DNA of 64,000 nucleotides from Paramixta manurensis (GTDB lineage: Bacteria > Pseudomonadota > Gammaproteobacteria > Enterobacterales > Enterobacteriaceae), in contig NZ_CP054212.1 in assembly GCF_013285385.1 (NCBI RefSeq), positions 4,216,001-4,280,000 on the forward strand, read 5' to 3'. Positions 8,586 through 17,313 of the stretch are shown piece after piece. The notes under the pieces were generated by a model that made no database searches, had not been told where the DNA came from, and saw only the letters and a list, made by a program, of their open reading frames with translations. Position numbers and translations under genes: made by a program. Numbering within the stretch: the first letter of the stretch is position 1; every line of letters begins with the position of its first letter.

Positions 8586-8957
8586 TCATCCCAAATGATG
8601 CGGCCACAGCAGCATCACCCATACGAAGACCGCCAACAGAATACTCAGCAAGACCGCCGCCGACCCCATATCTTTCGCGCGCCCCGCCAGCGGGTGAATT
8701 TCACTGCCAATCCGGTCTACAACCGCTTCAATTGCACTGTTCAATACTTCAATAATAATCACCAGAAATACCGACCCGATGAGCAAGACGCGGGTAATGG
8801 CATCAACATCCAGCCAACATGCCACCACGATCGCCACCAGCGCCGCTATCGATTCCTGCCGAAACGCCGCTTCATTTTGCCACGCGGCTCGTAATCCTTT
8901 CCAAGAATAACCTGCCGCTTTTATGATTCGCGTCATGCCGGTTACGTTATTTGCCAT
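8586..8957 (-). CDS. dgkA: Diacylglycerol kinase DgkA
   Basis: 123-residue inner-membrane enzyme that phosphorylates diacylglycerol to phosphatidic acid, recycling lipid left from membrane-derived oligosaccharide synthesis. Three hydrophobic helices follow an amphipathic N-terminus. The family signature with Glu70 and EVLNSAIEAVVDR (70-82) is intact. The MANNVTGMTRI start at 8957 fits the family length; the frame is open upstream, but that extension is not family-like. Divergent from plsB, so two steps of phosphatidate supply share one intergenic region. Confidence 0.95.
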   Translation of the reverse strand: MANNVTGMTRIIKAAGYSWKGLRAAWQNEAAFRQESIAALVAIVVACWLDVDAITRVLLIGSVFLVIIIEVLNSAIEAVVDRIGSEIHPLAGRAKDMGSAAVLLSILLAVFVWVMLLWPHHLG

Positions 8958-9076
8958 AATCAGGGAACCCTTTGGAATGTTTAACGTCAATGTGAAGGTG
9001 TCGCACACCGTGCAACACAACAGATATTCGAAGCGCTTTCTGGTATGCTTGCGGCGCTTTGCTAACAAGAGGCTTC

Positions 9077-11509
9077 ATGTTGTCTATGTCAGGTTGGCGT
9101 AAAATCTATTATAAGTTGTTGAATTTACCACTTACTTTTCTGGTGAAAAGCAAGGCGATCCCATCACACCCGATCGCCGAATTGGGGCTCGATACGTCGC
9201 GCCCTATTATGTATGTATTGCCTTATGATTCAAAGGCCGATCTCCTTGCTTTGCGCATGCAATGCCGCCGTTATGATCTTCCCGATCCGCTGGAACCGCT
9301 GGAGATTGACGGGACGCTGCTGCCGCGCCATGTGTTTATCCATGACGGCCCGCGTGTTTTCCCCTATTTCGTGCCTAACTTGCAATCGGTCAAACTGTTC
9401 CACGACTATCTGGACCTGCACCGCAGTAACGCTGAGTTAGATGTGCAGATGGTGCCGGTTTCGGTGATGTTCGGTCGCGCGCCGGGTCGTGAAATCCAGG
9501 GCGAATCGGCACCCCATTTGCGAGTTTTGAATGGCGTACAGAAATTCTTCGCCGTGCTGTGGCTGGGGCGCGATAGCTTTGTACGCTTCTCGCCAACGGT
9601 TTCGCTACGCCGTATGGCGACCGAGCACGGCACAGATAAAACCATTGCGCAAAAACTGGCGCGCGTGGCGCGGATGCATTTTGCCCGCCAACGCCTGGCG
9701 GCAGTTGGTCCAAGCTTACCGGCGCGTCAGGATTTGTTTAACCGCCTGTTGCAGTCCAAAGCTATCGCGAAAGCGGTAGAAGACGAAGCGCGTAGCAAAA
9801 AAATCTCGCACGAGAAAGCACAACAAAACGCCATTGAACTCATGGAAGAGATTGCCGCTGATTTCTCCTACGAGGCCATTCGTCTGACCGATCGCGTGAT
9901 GGGTTGGACATGGAGCAAGCTCTATCAGGGGATTAATGTCAGCGGCGGTGAGCGCGTTCGTCAACTCGCGCAGGACGGGCACGAAATTGTCTATGTTCCC
10001 TGCCATCGCAGCCATATGGATTACTTACTGCTCTCCTACGTGCTTTATCATCAAGGGCTGGTCCCACCGCATATTGCCGCAGGAATTAACCTGAACTTCT
10101 GGCCTGCCGGGCCGATTTTCCGCCGTCTGGGCGCCTTCTTTATCCGCCGAACCTTCAAAGGGAATAAACTCTACTCGACCGTGTTTCGTGAGTATCTCGG
10201 CGAACTGTTTACCCGCGGCTACTCGGTGGAATATTTCGTTGAAGGCGGTCGTTCACGTACCGGTCGCTTGCTTGATCCGAAGACCGGCACGCTTTCGATG
10301 ACTATCCAGGCGATGCTGCGCGGCGGTAATCGCCCCATCACATTAGTGCCGATTTATATTGGTTACGAGCATGTAATTGAGGTTGGCACCTACGCGAAAG
10401 AGTTGCGCGGCGCGGCGAAGGAGAAAGAAGGGTTCCTGCAAATGGTGCGCGGCCTGCGTAAACTACGCAACCTCGGGCAGGGCTACGTTAACTTTGGCGA
10501 ACCGTTACCGCTGATCAATTATCTGAACCAACGGGTGCCGGAGTGGCGCGAGGCTATCGATCCGATTGAGGCACAACGCCCGAACTGGTTAACCCCGGCG
10601 GTCAATGATATTGCCCAAAAGGTGATGGTACGGATCAATAATGCCGGTGCCGCGAATGCCATGAACCTGTGCGTGACCGCGTTATTAGCTTCGCGCCAGC
10701 GTTCGCTCACGCGCGAGCAGTTAATTGAACAGTTGGATTGCTACCTGCAATTACTGCGTAATGTCCCCTACTCGCCGGAATCCACCGTACCGGATGTTAC
10801 GCCGGAAGCCCTGTTAAACCACGCGTTGGGAATGAATAAGTTCGAAACCGAGCAGGACAGTATCGGTGAAATTATTGTACTGCCGCGTGAGCAAGCGGTG
10901 CTGATGACGTATTACCGTAACAATGTGCATCATATGTTGGTGATCCCGTCGCTTATTGCCGCCATCGTGCAACAACATCGGGAAATTTCACATGCCGAAT
11001 TGCTGCATCAGGTCACCACGCTTTACCCAATGTTGAAAAGCGAGTTGTTCCTCCGCTGGCGCAAAGAGGAGTTAGCGCAAGTGCTGAGCGATCTCACCGC
11101 CGAACTAGCACGCCAGGGGCTGGTAGTCAGCGATGAAAACTCGCTGCGTATTAATCCGCCACGCCTACGCTCCTTGCAACTGTTGGCGGCTGGCGTGCGT
11201 GAAACATTACAGCGCTACACCATTACCTTCTCCATTTTGAGCGCGAATCCAACCATTAACCGCGGTTCGCTGGAGAAAGAGAGCCGAACCATGGCACAAC
11301 GCCTGTCGGTGTTGCACGGTATTAATGCGCCGGAGTTTTTCGATAAGGCGGTATTCGCATCGCTGGTTCTAACATTACGCGATGAAGGCTATATCAGTGA
11401 TACCGGCGACGCGCAGTTAGACGAGACATTACGCGTGTATCATCTGCTGGCCGATTTGATTACCCATGATGTGCGGTTGACCATTGAGAGCGCTGCGGCG
11501 CACGAATAG
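9077..11509 (+). CDS. plsB: Glycerol-3-phosphate acyltransferase PlsB
   Basis: Membrane-bound enzyme (810 residues) transferring acyl chains from acyl-CoA or acyl-ACP to the sn-1 position of glycerol-3-phosphate, the first committed step of phospholipid synthesis. Catalytic HX4D motif (HRSHMD, His310/Asp315), then FFIRRTF, EYFVEGGRSRTG and PITLVPIYIGYEH as acyltransferase blocks II-IV. ATG 9077 (MLSMSGWRKIYYK) is chosen because AGAGG lies 4-5 bases upstream; ATG 9086 (MSGWRK) is the alternative and is poorly spaced. Followed by a strong terminator. Confidence 0.96.
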   Translation: MLSMSGWRKIYYKLLNLPLTFLVKSKAIPSHPIAELGLDTSRPIMYVLPYDSKADLLALRMQCRRYDLPDPLEPLEIDGTLLPRHVFIHDGPRVFPYFVPNLQSVKLFHDYLDLHRSNAELDVQMVPVSVMFGRAPGREIQGESAPHLRVLNGVQKFFAVLWLGRDSFVRFSPTVSLRRMATEHGTDKTIAQKLARVARMHFARQRLAAVGPSLPARQDLFNRLLQSKAIAKAVEDEARSKKISHEKAQQNAIELMEEIAADFSYEAIRLTDRVMGWTWSKLYQGINVSGGERVRQLAQDGHEIVYVPCHRSHMDYLLLSYVLYHQGLVPPHIAAGINLNFWPAGPIFRRLGAFFIRRTFKGNKLYSTVFREYLGELFTRGYSVEYFVEGGRSRTGRLLDPKTGTLSMTIQAMLRGGNRPITLVPIYIGYEHVIEVGTYAKELRGAAKEKEGFLQMVRGLRKLRNLGQGYVNFGEPLPLINYLNQRVPEWREAIDPIEAQRPNWLTPAVNDIAQKVMVRINNAGAANAMNLCVTALLASRQRSLTREQLIEQLDCYLQLLRNVPYSPESTVPDVTPEALLNHALGMNKFETEQDSIGEIIVLPREQAVLMTYYRNNVHHMLVIPSLIAAIVQQHREISHAELLHQVTTLYPMLKSELFLRWRKEELAQVLSDLTAELARQGLVVSDENSLRINPPRLRSLQLLAAGVRETLQRYTITFSILSANPTINRGSLEKESRTMAQRLSVLHGINAPEFFDKAVFASLVLTLRDEGYISDTGDAQLDETLRVYHLLADLITHDVRLTIESAAAHE

Positions 11510-11532
11510 CCGCCGTCGTTGATAATGGTGAT

Positions 11533-11567
11533 AAAAAGGGCGAATGATGAACATTCGCCCTTTTTTA
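11533..11567. terminator. Terminator after plsB
   Basis: AAAAGGGCGAATG-ATGAA-CATTCGCCCTTTT: long stem with a T6 run on the plus strand and A-run on the other side, so it can work in both directions. Ends transcription just before the insertion sequence. Confidence 0.9.
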
Positions 11568-11579
11568 TTTCCAACTTAA

Positions 11580-11602
11580 AACCACGTCCTATGGACGTGG
11601 TT
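11580..11602 (+). repeat. Left-end hairpin of the IS200-type element
   Basis: AACCACGTCC-TAT-GGACGTGGTT, a perfect 10-bp stem with a 3-base loop. In the family such a hairpin is recognised by TnpA and also blocks transcription coming in from outside. Confidence 0.65.
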
Positions 11603-11689
11603 ATCGCCTCGGTTCTGGCTCTGCCTGTAAAAACCGGCCCATGTCAAACTCCTCATCTGTTGTCCCCACAACTGATAAGGAAATTCAAC

Positions 11690-12127
11690 ATGAGCAGGTT
11701 TCAAAAAGCTTCCCACGTGCTGTGGCATTGTCAATACCATATAGTCTGGACGCCAAAGTGTCGCTTCAGGATATTAAAAGGAAATGTTGGTAAAGAGGTT
11801 TATCGGCAAATCTGGATTTTAAGCGAACAGCTTAAAATCCAGATAGTTGAGTTAAATGTGCAGTTAGATCATGTGCATCTGCTGGTAAATATTCCACCGA
11901 AGTTATCAGTATCAGAAGTAATGGGCCATCTGAAAGGCAGAACAGCAATCAGGTTGTTCAACAAGTTCCCCTACCTGCGCAAGCACAAGTTATGGGGCAA
12001 TCACTTTTGGGCCAAAGGATACTGCGTGGATACAGTGGGCGTGAATGCTGAAATGATCCGTAAATATGTAAAATATCAAGAGAAGCATGAAGTTGAAGAT
12101 AAACAACTGTCGCTTCATGAGGTGTGA
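11690..12127 (+). CDS. tnpA: IS200/IS605-family transposase TnpA
   Basis: 145-residue single-strand transposase of the Y1 HUH endonuclease type. MSRFQKASHVLWHCQYHIVWTPK at the start is family-typical. The HUH motif is in QLDHVHLLVNIPP (about residue 65) and the catalytic tyrosine is expected in EMIRKYVKYQ near residue 126. No internal stop or frameshift, so it is probably active. A ribosome site (AAGGAAATTCAAC) precedes ATG 11690; the frame is open upstream to 11519, but that stretch covers the left-end hairpin and is not coding. Contains a remarkable internal palindrome. Confidence 0.93.
   Translation: MSRFQKASHVLWHCQYHIVWTPKCRFRILKGNVGKEVYRQIWILSEQLKIQIVELNVQLDHVHLLVNIPPKLSVSEVMGHLKGRTAIRLFNKFPYLRKHKLWGNHFWAKGYCVDTVGVNAEMIRKYVKYQEKHEVEDKQLSLHEV
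11810..11844 (+). repeat. Perfect 15-bp inverted repeat inside tnpA
   Basis: ATCTGGATTTTAAGC, loop GAACA, then the exact reverse complement. It encodes part of the helix region before the HUH motif (IWILSEQLKIQI). The mRNA would fold into a stable stem-loop here. Confidence 0.85.
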
Positions 12128-12157
12128 AGAGAGGGCTCTAAGAGTCCGAACTTAGTA

Positions 12158-12172
12158 CGCCCCTATGGGGCG
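12158..12172 (+). repeat. Right-end hairpin 1 of the IS200-type element
   Basis: CGCCCC-TAT-GGGGCG, perfect 6-bp stem, 31 bases past the tnpA stop. The loop and closing pair match the left-end hairpin. Confidence 0.6.
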
Positions 12173-12182
12173 AAAAACAAAG

Positions 12183-12201
12183 CCGCCTTCTATGAAGGCG
12201 G
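12183..12201. terminator. Right-end hairpin 2 / bidirectional terminator
   Basis: CCGCCTTC-TAT-GAAGGCGG, 8-bp stem, followed by ATTTTTA on the plus strand and CTTTGTTTTT on the minus strand. It can end both tnpA and ubiA transcripts. Its TAT loop suggests it belongs to the insertion sequence. Confidence 0.65.
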
Positions 12202-12225
12202 ATTTTTACTTCCCGCGCCCTCGCA

Positions 12226-13110
12226 TCAAACCAGGCGGGTAAACGGTGAGGTGTTTAACAATACGCCGATAAAAATCACTAAACCGACGTAATTATTATT
12301 CAAAAACGCCTGGAAACAGCGTGCCCGATCCCGCCTGGCAATCAGCTTCTGCTGGTGAAAAAACAGCGTCGCCGCCAACAATAACGCCCAATAAAATGCG
12401 CCATTCAGATGCATCAAAATACCGACGATGGTCAACATCGCCAGCGCAGCCATTTGCAATAGGCCGATAATCAGCTTATCAAAACGACCAAACAGAATGG
12501 CCGTCGATTTGACGCCAATCCTTAAATCATCATCACGGTCAACCATCGCATATTCGGTATCGTAGGCCACTGTCCAACACATGTAGGCGGCAAATACTAA
12601 CCAACAGGTTAGCGGTAACGCTTCACTTACCGCCGCCCAGGCCATCGGGATCGACCAGCCAAACGCCGCGCCTAATACCACCTGCGGCAGGTTGGTATAA
12701 CGTTTCATAAAGGGATAGATAAACGCCAAGGCCAGCCCGGCAAACGAGAGCCAAATGGTCATCGCATTCATGGTTAACACCAGCGCAAATGAGATCAGAA
12801 CCAGGATAACGAACAACCCTTTCGCTTCTTTCTCGCTCACCATTCCGCTAGGTAACGGACGCCCACGCGTACGTTTTACGTGCCCGTCGATCTTACGGTC
12901 AGCAAAATCATTCACTACGCAGCCCGCCGCGCGCATAAAGAACACGCCAAGTACGAAGACTAATAGCACGCCCAGCGGCGGCACCGCCATCCCGGAAAGC
13001 CATAGCGACCACAGCGTAGGCCACAGCAATAACAACGAACCAATCGGCTTATCAATGCGCATCAGGCGGCTATACGCCTGAAATTTACTCACTTGCAAAC
13101 TTGTTTCCAC
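12226..13110 (-). CDS. ubiA: 4-hydroxybenzoate octaprenyltransferase UbiA
   Basis: 294-residue inner-membrane prenyltransferase joining the polyprenyl chain to 4-hydroxybenzoate, second step of ubiquinone synthesis. The two Mg-diphosphate binding motifs are present: NDFADRKID (67-75) and YDTEYAMVDRDDD (183-195). About eight hydrophobic helices. ATG 13110 lies one base after the ubiC stop, so the two genes are translationally linked in a ubiCA operon. Confidence 0.96.
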   Translation of the reverse strand: METSLQVSKFQAYSRLMRIDKPIGSLLLLWPTLWSLWLSGMAVPPLGVLLVFVLGVFFMRAAGCVVNDFADRKIDGHVKRTRGRPLPSGMVSEKEAKGLFVILVLISFALVLTMNAMTIWLSFAGLALAFIYPFMKRYTNLPQVVLGAAFGWSIPMAWAAVSEALPLTCWLVFAAYMCWTVAYDTEYAMVDRDDDLRIGVKSTAILFGRFDKLIIGLLQMAALAMLTIVGILMHLNGAFYWALLLAATLFFHQQKLIARRDRARCFQAFLNNNYVGLVIFIGVLLNTSPFTRLV

Positions 13111-13111
13111 G

Positions 13112-13639
13112 TCAATCCATCCCTTCTGGCGAATGGCTAAGGTATAACGGCGCCGCAGGCAAAAAAAGTTCGGTCAACAGCAATGGCTTGCCCGACAGAC
13201 GCAAACGCGAACGCCGCGCCCAGAGTGATGACACCGTGCCGGGCTCGATAAAATCCCGTGTCAGTGTGGAGGTTGAAAACAGATAACGCCCGAGCGGACG
13301 CGTACCTAGCTCACGCAGCATGGTTTCCGGCCCGTTCAGCGTCGATTCCGGCACCAGAGTTCTACCCGCCAGCCAAGGCACGCCATCGCCAAACAAGATG
13401 ACTTCACGCAACCAGTAACGCGTTTCAGTTGGCAGAAATTGAAGGTCATCACCCACTTCTTCAGCAGAAATAAAGCCTTCCCGAATGGGCTCAACGGTCA
13501 CTTTCCCGCAGTGGCGCTCAAATCGCCTGGTCATCGAATCCTCCTCCATTAACCAACCCAGCAACGCTGGCGATAAAGAGGGGGATGAAGTAGGCAGCCA
13601 TTCAATTGCTCGTAGCAGGCTAAGCGCGTTATTCGGCAT
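13112..13639 (-). CDS. ubiC: Chorismate lyase UbiC
   Basis: 175-residue cytoplasmic enzyme cleaving chorismate to 4-hydroxybenzoate and pyruvate, entry to ubiquinone synthesis. Family-typical blocks: ALLGWLMEEDSMTRRFE, YWLREVILFGDGVPWLAGRTLVPESTL and RPLGRYLF, then SSLWARRSRLRLSGKPLLLTELFLP. Start MPNNALSLLRAIEW at 13639 gives a length near the E. coli protein (165). First gene of ubiCA; separated from malM by the malM terminator. Confidence 0.95.
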   Translation of the reverse strand: MPNNALSLLRAIEWLPTSSPSLSPALLGWLMEEDSMTRRFERHCGKVTVEPIREGFISAEEVGDDLQFLPTETRYWLREVILFGDGVPWLAGRTLVPESTLNGPETMLRELGTRPLGRYLFSTSTLTRDFIEPGTVSSLWARRSRLRLSGKPLLLTELFLPAAPLYLSHSPEGMD

Positions 13640-13731
13640 ACGGCATCTCCGATAGAAAATCAGGAGCCATAGTGTAGCGCAGTGCATCGCACAGAACACG
13701 CAGTGCGGCGGAAAATCCGCATCGGCGAAAG

Positions 13732-13758
13732 TAAAAAGGGTGCGTCAAATGACGCACC
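13732..13758 (-). terminator. Terminator of the malK-lamB-malM operon
   Basis: On the minus strand GGTGCGTC-ATTT-GACGCACC is followed by CTTTTTA, 40 bases downstream of the malM stop. Confidence 0.88.
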
Positions 13759-13793
13759 AATCATCCAGCAAGATCAGCAATATGGGGATGAAA

Positions 13794-14741
13794 TCATCCC
13801 TTGCCTTTCACACTACTGATAAATGTCGCGCGAGCCGAGGTTGAACCTAAACGTTCAGCTTCATTCATCAGCTTCAGCGCTTTATCAATATCACCGGCTT
13901 TAACGGCCTTTTTAATACCATTATTAAAGTAGTTTTCCGTGTCGTTCAGTACCGGCTCGGCTTTTGCCGCCGGGGCAGAAGTGGCAGGCGCTGCCATTGG
14001 CGCGGCGGCCGGCGCCGAAGGTGCGGTATTGGCAGCGGCGGCGGTGCTACCGATCACTACCGGTTTAGGGTCTGAGGCGCCAAACAATTTACCGATCATG
14101 ATGTTGCCGCTGTTCTGTTCGGTTTTAACCTTCAGTGTTAACGTGCCTTGGGTGGTATGTTGTGCAATCGGATCGGCGACGTCAGGAATCGCGTTACTGG
14201 CACCTTCCGCATACAACTTGGCGGGGTTAATCACCGTGGTGGTTTCCGCTAAATCACGCGTGGTGGTGTAAACCAGTAAATAGATCTGTCGCTGCCCCAA
14301 TACTGGCGTCAGCTTCATGGTGTTTTCCAACCGGTTACCCGACATTACGCCCGGCTTTTCATACGGGAAATAGCTGCTCGGGAAAAAGGCGGCGGGCTGC
14401 ATTTGCTCATCCAGCACCAACACGTTAGGCGCATACACATGCAAATCTTTGATAATGCTCGACAGGGTAATTTCTAGCGATCCCTGATCGGCAGGCAGGG
14501 CGATAGCCGCTACGCCGCCGGTGATATTCCCTAAATTAATCCCCACCGAGGAGGCATTCAGAACAATGTCCTGGCTGACCGGCGGCGTGAGGGCCATCCA
14601 CGGCAGGTTTTGTAACTTATCCTGTGGGATGGTTGGCGCGGTAGCGACATTCTGTGGGTTAACCGTCGCGGCGTAGGCGCCGGGCAGCAGCGAAAGGCTG
14701 AGTACCGGGAACAGGCACAGCGCCAGAAGATGTTTTTTCAT
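13794..14741 (-). CDS. malM: Maltose operon periplasmic protein MalM
   Basis: 315-residue periplasmic protein of the maltose regulon; precise function unknown even in E. coli. Signal peptide MKKHLLALCLFPVLSLSLLP followed by GAYA and cleavage before ATVNP. The central domain is well conserved (PWMALTPPVSQDIVLNASS). An Ala/Pro-rich linker (about 232-260) precedes a C-terminal helical tail. Last gene of the malK-lamB-malM operon. A GAGG element upstream of ATG 14741 serves as ribosome site. Confidence 0.94.
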   Translation of the reverse strand: MKKHLLALCLFPVLSLSLLPGAYAATVNPQNVATAPTIPQDKLQNLPWMALTPPVSQDIVLNASSVGINLGNITGGVAAIALPADQGSLEITLSSIIKDLHVYAPNVLVLDEQMQPAAFFPSSYFPYEKPGVMSGNRLENTMKLTPVLGQRQIYLLVYTTTRDLAETTTVINPAKLYAEGASNAIPDVADPIAQHTTQGTLTLKVKTEQNSGNIMIGKLFGASDPKPVVIGSTAAAANTAPSAPAAAPMAAPATSAPAAKAEPVLNDTENYFNNGIKKAVKAGDIDKALKLMNEAERLGSTSARATFISSVKGKG

Positions 14742-14760
14742 TTTTTTATCCTCAGGGTCA

Positions 14761-14795
14761 AGCCCCGTATCCTTCAGGCAAAGAGGATACGGGCT
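14761..14795 (-). other. Hairpin between lamB and malM (distal)
   Basis: AGCCC and GTATCC arms pair with GGATAC and GGGCT around a 12-base loop, one bulged base. No T-run, so likely an mRNA stabiliser or weak attenuator protecting the lamB message. Confidence 0.5.
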
Positions 14796-14808
14796 AATTA
14801 TGATGCTG

Positions 14809-14827
14809 GCGGACGCTAAGCGTCCGC
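14809..14827 (-). other. Hairpin just past the lamB stop
   Basis: GCGGACGC-TTA-GCGTCCGC on the minus strand, 13 bases after the lamB stop, no T-run. Probably blocks 3' exonucleases and so raises lamB over malM. Confidence 0.5.
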
Positions 14828-14840
14828 ACAGACTGCTGGT

Positions 14841-16169
14841 TTACCACCAGGCTTCCATCTGAATACCGAAGGAAACTTCGTCGTCATTACCACGGCTAAA
14901 GGTGTGGGTCGCGTTATCGCTATACGCCAGACCAGCCGTCGTACCGGCGATATCGAAGTTACGATCGCCTTCCTGAGAAGAGGCGTAGCCCCATTTCTCA
15001 TCCCATTTGGCATAGGTTGCGAACAGACGAATGGCCGGACGTGACCAAATGCTGTTACCGGCTTGCCATTGCTGCGCCAGGGTAATTTTGTATTGGTTGT
15101 TGGTATCATCGGTACGCTGTGACTTCACGTTGTCATAACCGGCTTCCAACAAGGTGCTCATGGTTTCCGTCCATTTGTACATTGGACGCACGCCCACCGT
15201 GTACCAGGTGGTACCGTTGTTATTGTCGCGATCAACGTCCTGATACATACCAACGTACATCAGGCTCCAGGTATCGTTAAAGTCGATGGCGCCGTGGTCG
15301 ATCACACGAATCATATGGCCGTCACGGTTTTCAGCCGTGTTCGGACGTCCGCTGGTTTCCGTCATTGCATCGGTCGCGTACTGCACCACAAATTTGTTCA
15401 GACTAGTGCCGTAGAAGGTCTGGGTGTGTTCTAACGTCGCCATCCAGCCATCTTTGGTATTATCATCCGAGGAGGCCCTGAAACCGTCGGTTTCGTTGGC
15501 GCGACCATAGTCAAAGCCCAGTTCCAGCGAACCGCCCGGGTTAACTTGCATCTGCGCTAAACGCACGTCGAAAATATCGTTGGAAAGCGGCTTGGTGTCA
15601 CGGGGATCAAGTCGTCTATCAATAAAGCCTTCTGAACCGCCGGCTTCGCTGTTACGCGTTGCCGCCAGAGACAGTTTACCGAAGCCAAGATCAACGTTTT
15701 CCAGACCGCCGCCAGGACCAGAAACGTCCCAGTAGTAGAAGTCGATCATGTGTACATCGTGACGCTGGTAGTAACGCTTACCGGCCCAAATATTGGCGCC
15801 CGGTAATGCGTCGATCAGGTTTTTACCCACCACGTTCATCTGACGTACGCTAGGGCTGGTGGATTCGTCATCGTTAAGCTGACTTACCGCATAACCGATC
15901 ATGGTATCAACGTAGAAGCTTTTATCGCCCTCTTTCCACGCTTCCTGCCCTAATTCCACTTCAGCGTAAGTTTCACATTCGTTACCCAGACGATATTTTG
16001 AATCGGCGCCAGTCGCCTTAAAGCATTGCTGTTCACCGCCGCTCCCGGTCCAGCCAATACCGGAACGTGCGTAGCCTTTAAAATCAACCGCACCGGCTTG
16101 CGAAGCCATCAGCGTCGCCGCTGTCGCCACCGCCACGGCCAGAGGATATTTACGCAGCATTATCATCAT
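14841..16169 (-). CDS. lamB: Maltoporin LamB
   Basis: 442-residue outer-membrane 18-strand trimeric porin specific for maltose and maltodextrins. Signal peptide MMIMLRKYPLAVAVAT... ends with SQAGA, mature start VDFKGYARSGIGWTG as in E. coli. The protein ends in MEAWW, with a C-terminal aromatic for outer-membrane assembly. Start at 16169 is set by AGGAG four bases upstream and by the MMI-LRK N-terminus of the family. Downstream of malK by 19 bases in one operon. Confidence 0.96.
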   Translation of the reverse strand: MMIMLRKYPLAVAVATAATLMASQAGAVDFKGYARSGIGWTGSGGEQQCFKATGADSKYRLGNECETYAEVELGQEAWKEGDKSFYVDTMIGYAVSQLNDDESTSPSVRQMNVVGKNLIDALPGANIWAGKRYYQRHDVHMIDFYYWDVSGPGGGLENVDLGFGKLSLAATRNSEAGGSEGFIDRRLDPRDTKPLSNDIFDVRLAQMQVNPGGSLELGFDYGRANETDGFRASSDDNTKDGWMATLEHTQTFYGTSLNKFVVQYATDAMTETSGRPNTAENRDGHMIRVIDHGAIDFNDTWSLMYVGMYQDVDRDNNNGTTWYTVGVRPMYKWTETMSTLLEAGYDNVKSQRTDDTNNQYKITLAQQWQAGNSIWSRPAIRLFATYAKWDEKWGYASSQEGDRNFDIAGTTAGLAYSDNATHTFSRGNDDEVSFGIQMEAWW

Positions 16170-16188
16170 TGTTCTCCTGTTATCATTG

Positions 16189-17313
16189 CTATTGCTGTCG
16201 TGCTTCAACGCCCGGCTCTTGATGCAGCCGGCGACAGGCGCGACCATCTTCACGGAAGAGATGGCAACGTTGAGGCGGCAGGCCGATGGCGTAATGGGCA
16301 CTTTCTTCTACCAACACCACGTCGTTCTGGCGGAACACCAGGTTTTGACGCAGCGCGGGGATTTGAATATGGATTTGCGTTTCGTGACCAAGCTGCTCAA
16401 CCACTTGAACCACGCCGGAAAGCGTGACGTCAGCAACATCGCTGGGCAGCAGATGCTCAGGGCGAATACCGAGCGACATATTGGCGCCGACCTGCACATC
16501 GGTGCTGTCAACCGGCAGCCAAATTTGCTGTTGGTTCGGTAGCTCAACCTGGACCTGATCAATGGCGGTACCGGTGACCTTAACCGGCAGGAAATTCATT
16601 TTCGGCGAGCCGATAAACCCGGCGACAAAGCGGTTGGCGGGATAGTGGTACAGCTCCAACGGCGCGCCAATCTGCGCGATATGTCCCTTCTCCAGCACCA
16701 CAATCTTGTCGGCCAGCGTCATCGCTTCGACCTGATCATGGGTGACGTAAATCATGGTGCGTTGTAAGCGCTTGTGCAGACGCGAGATTTCAATACGCAT
16801 CTGCACACGCAGTGCCGCATCGAGATTAGAAAGTGGTTCGTCTAGCAAGAATACTTGCGGCTCCGCCACCAGTGTGCGGCCAATTGCCACGCGCTGACGC
16901 TGCCCGCCGGACAACGCTTTCGGCTGCCGATCAAGCAGGTGCGCCAGTTGCAGGATTTCCGCTACTTGGTTGACGCGTTGCTGGATCTCCGCTTTTGCGG
17001 TGCCCGCCAGCTTGAGGCCGAAAGACATATTTTCCGCCACCGAGAGGTGGGGATACAGCGCATAGGACTGGAACACCATGCCGACGCCACGCTCGGCGGG
17101 CGGCACTTCATTCATGCGGCGATTATCAATCAGTAGCTCGCCAGAGGTGATCTCTTCCAGACCGGCGATCATGCGTAATAGGGTTGATTTGCCGCAGCCC
17201 GACGGGCCGACAAACACCACAAACTCACCGTCAGCGATAGCAAGATTGATATCTTCTGATACCACAACGTCACCCCAGGCTTTGGTGACATTCTTCAGCA
17301 CAACGCTTGCCAT
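16189..17313 (-). CDS. malK: Maltose/maltodextrin ABC transporter ATP-binding protein MalK
   Basis: 374-residue ATPase of the MalFGK2 importer; also restrains the activator MalT when idle and is bound by EIIA-Glc in E. coli. Walker A GPSGCGKST (36-44), Q-loop Gln82, signature LSGGQRQR (134-141), Walker B VFLLDEP (154-160). The regulatory TOBE domain starts near residue 235. Start MASVVLKNVTKAWG at 17313 is the family start. First gene of the malK-lamB-malM operon, divergent from malE. Confidence 0.97.
   Translation of the reverse strand: MASVVLKNVTKAWGDVVVSEDINLAIADGEFVVFVGPSGCGKSTLLRMIAGLEEITSGELLIDNRRMNEVPPAERGVGMVFQSYALYPHLSVAENMSFGLKLAGTAKAEIQQRVNQVAEILQLAHLLDRQPKALSGGQRQRVAIGRTLVAEPQVFLLDEPLSNLDAALRVQMRIEISRLHKRLQRTMIYVTHDQVEAMTLADKIVVLEKGHIAQIGAPLELYHYPANRFVAGFIGSPKMNFLPVKVTGTAIDQVQVELPNQQQIWLPVDSTDVQVGANMSLGIRPEHLLPSDVADVTLSGVVQVVEQLGHETQIHIQIPALRQNLVFRQNDVVLVEESAHYAIGLPPQRCHLFREDGRACRRLHQEPGVEARQQ

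Larger units (their letters stand above)
11568..12213 (+). mobile_element. IS200-type insertion sequence (ends approximate)
   Basis: About 650 bases containing one intact HUH transposase gene (tnpA) and no tnpB, the organisation of IS200. It has hairpins at the left end (11580-11602) and two at the right end (12158-12172, 12183-12201), all with a TAT loop closed by C-G. No terminal inverted repeats or target duplication are seen, as expected for single-strand Y1 transposition. It sits in the convergent plsB/ubiA spacer, disrupting nothing. Exact boundaries cannot be set without comparing other copies. Confidence 0.75.

Noticed and set aside
11568..12213. IS605-like element with a guide-RNA nuclease
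   Set aside because: No tnpB frame is present; only tnpA and hairpins, so no basis for an omega-RNA system.
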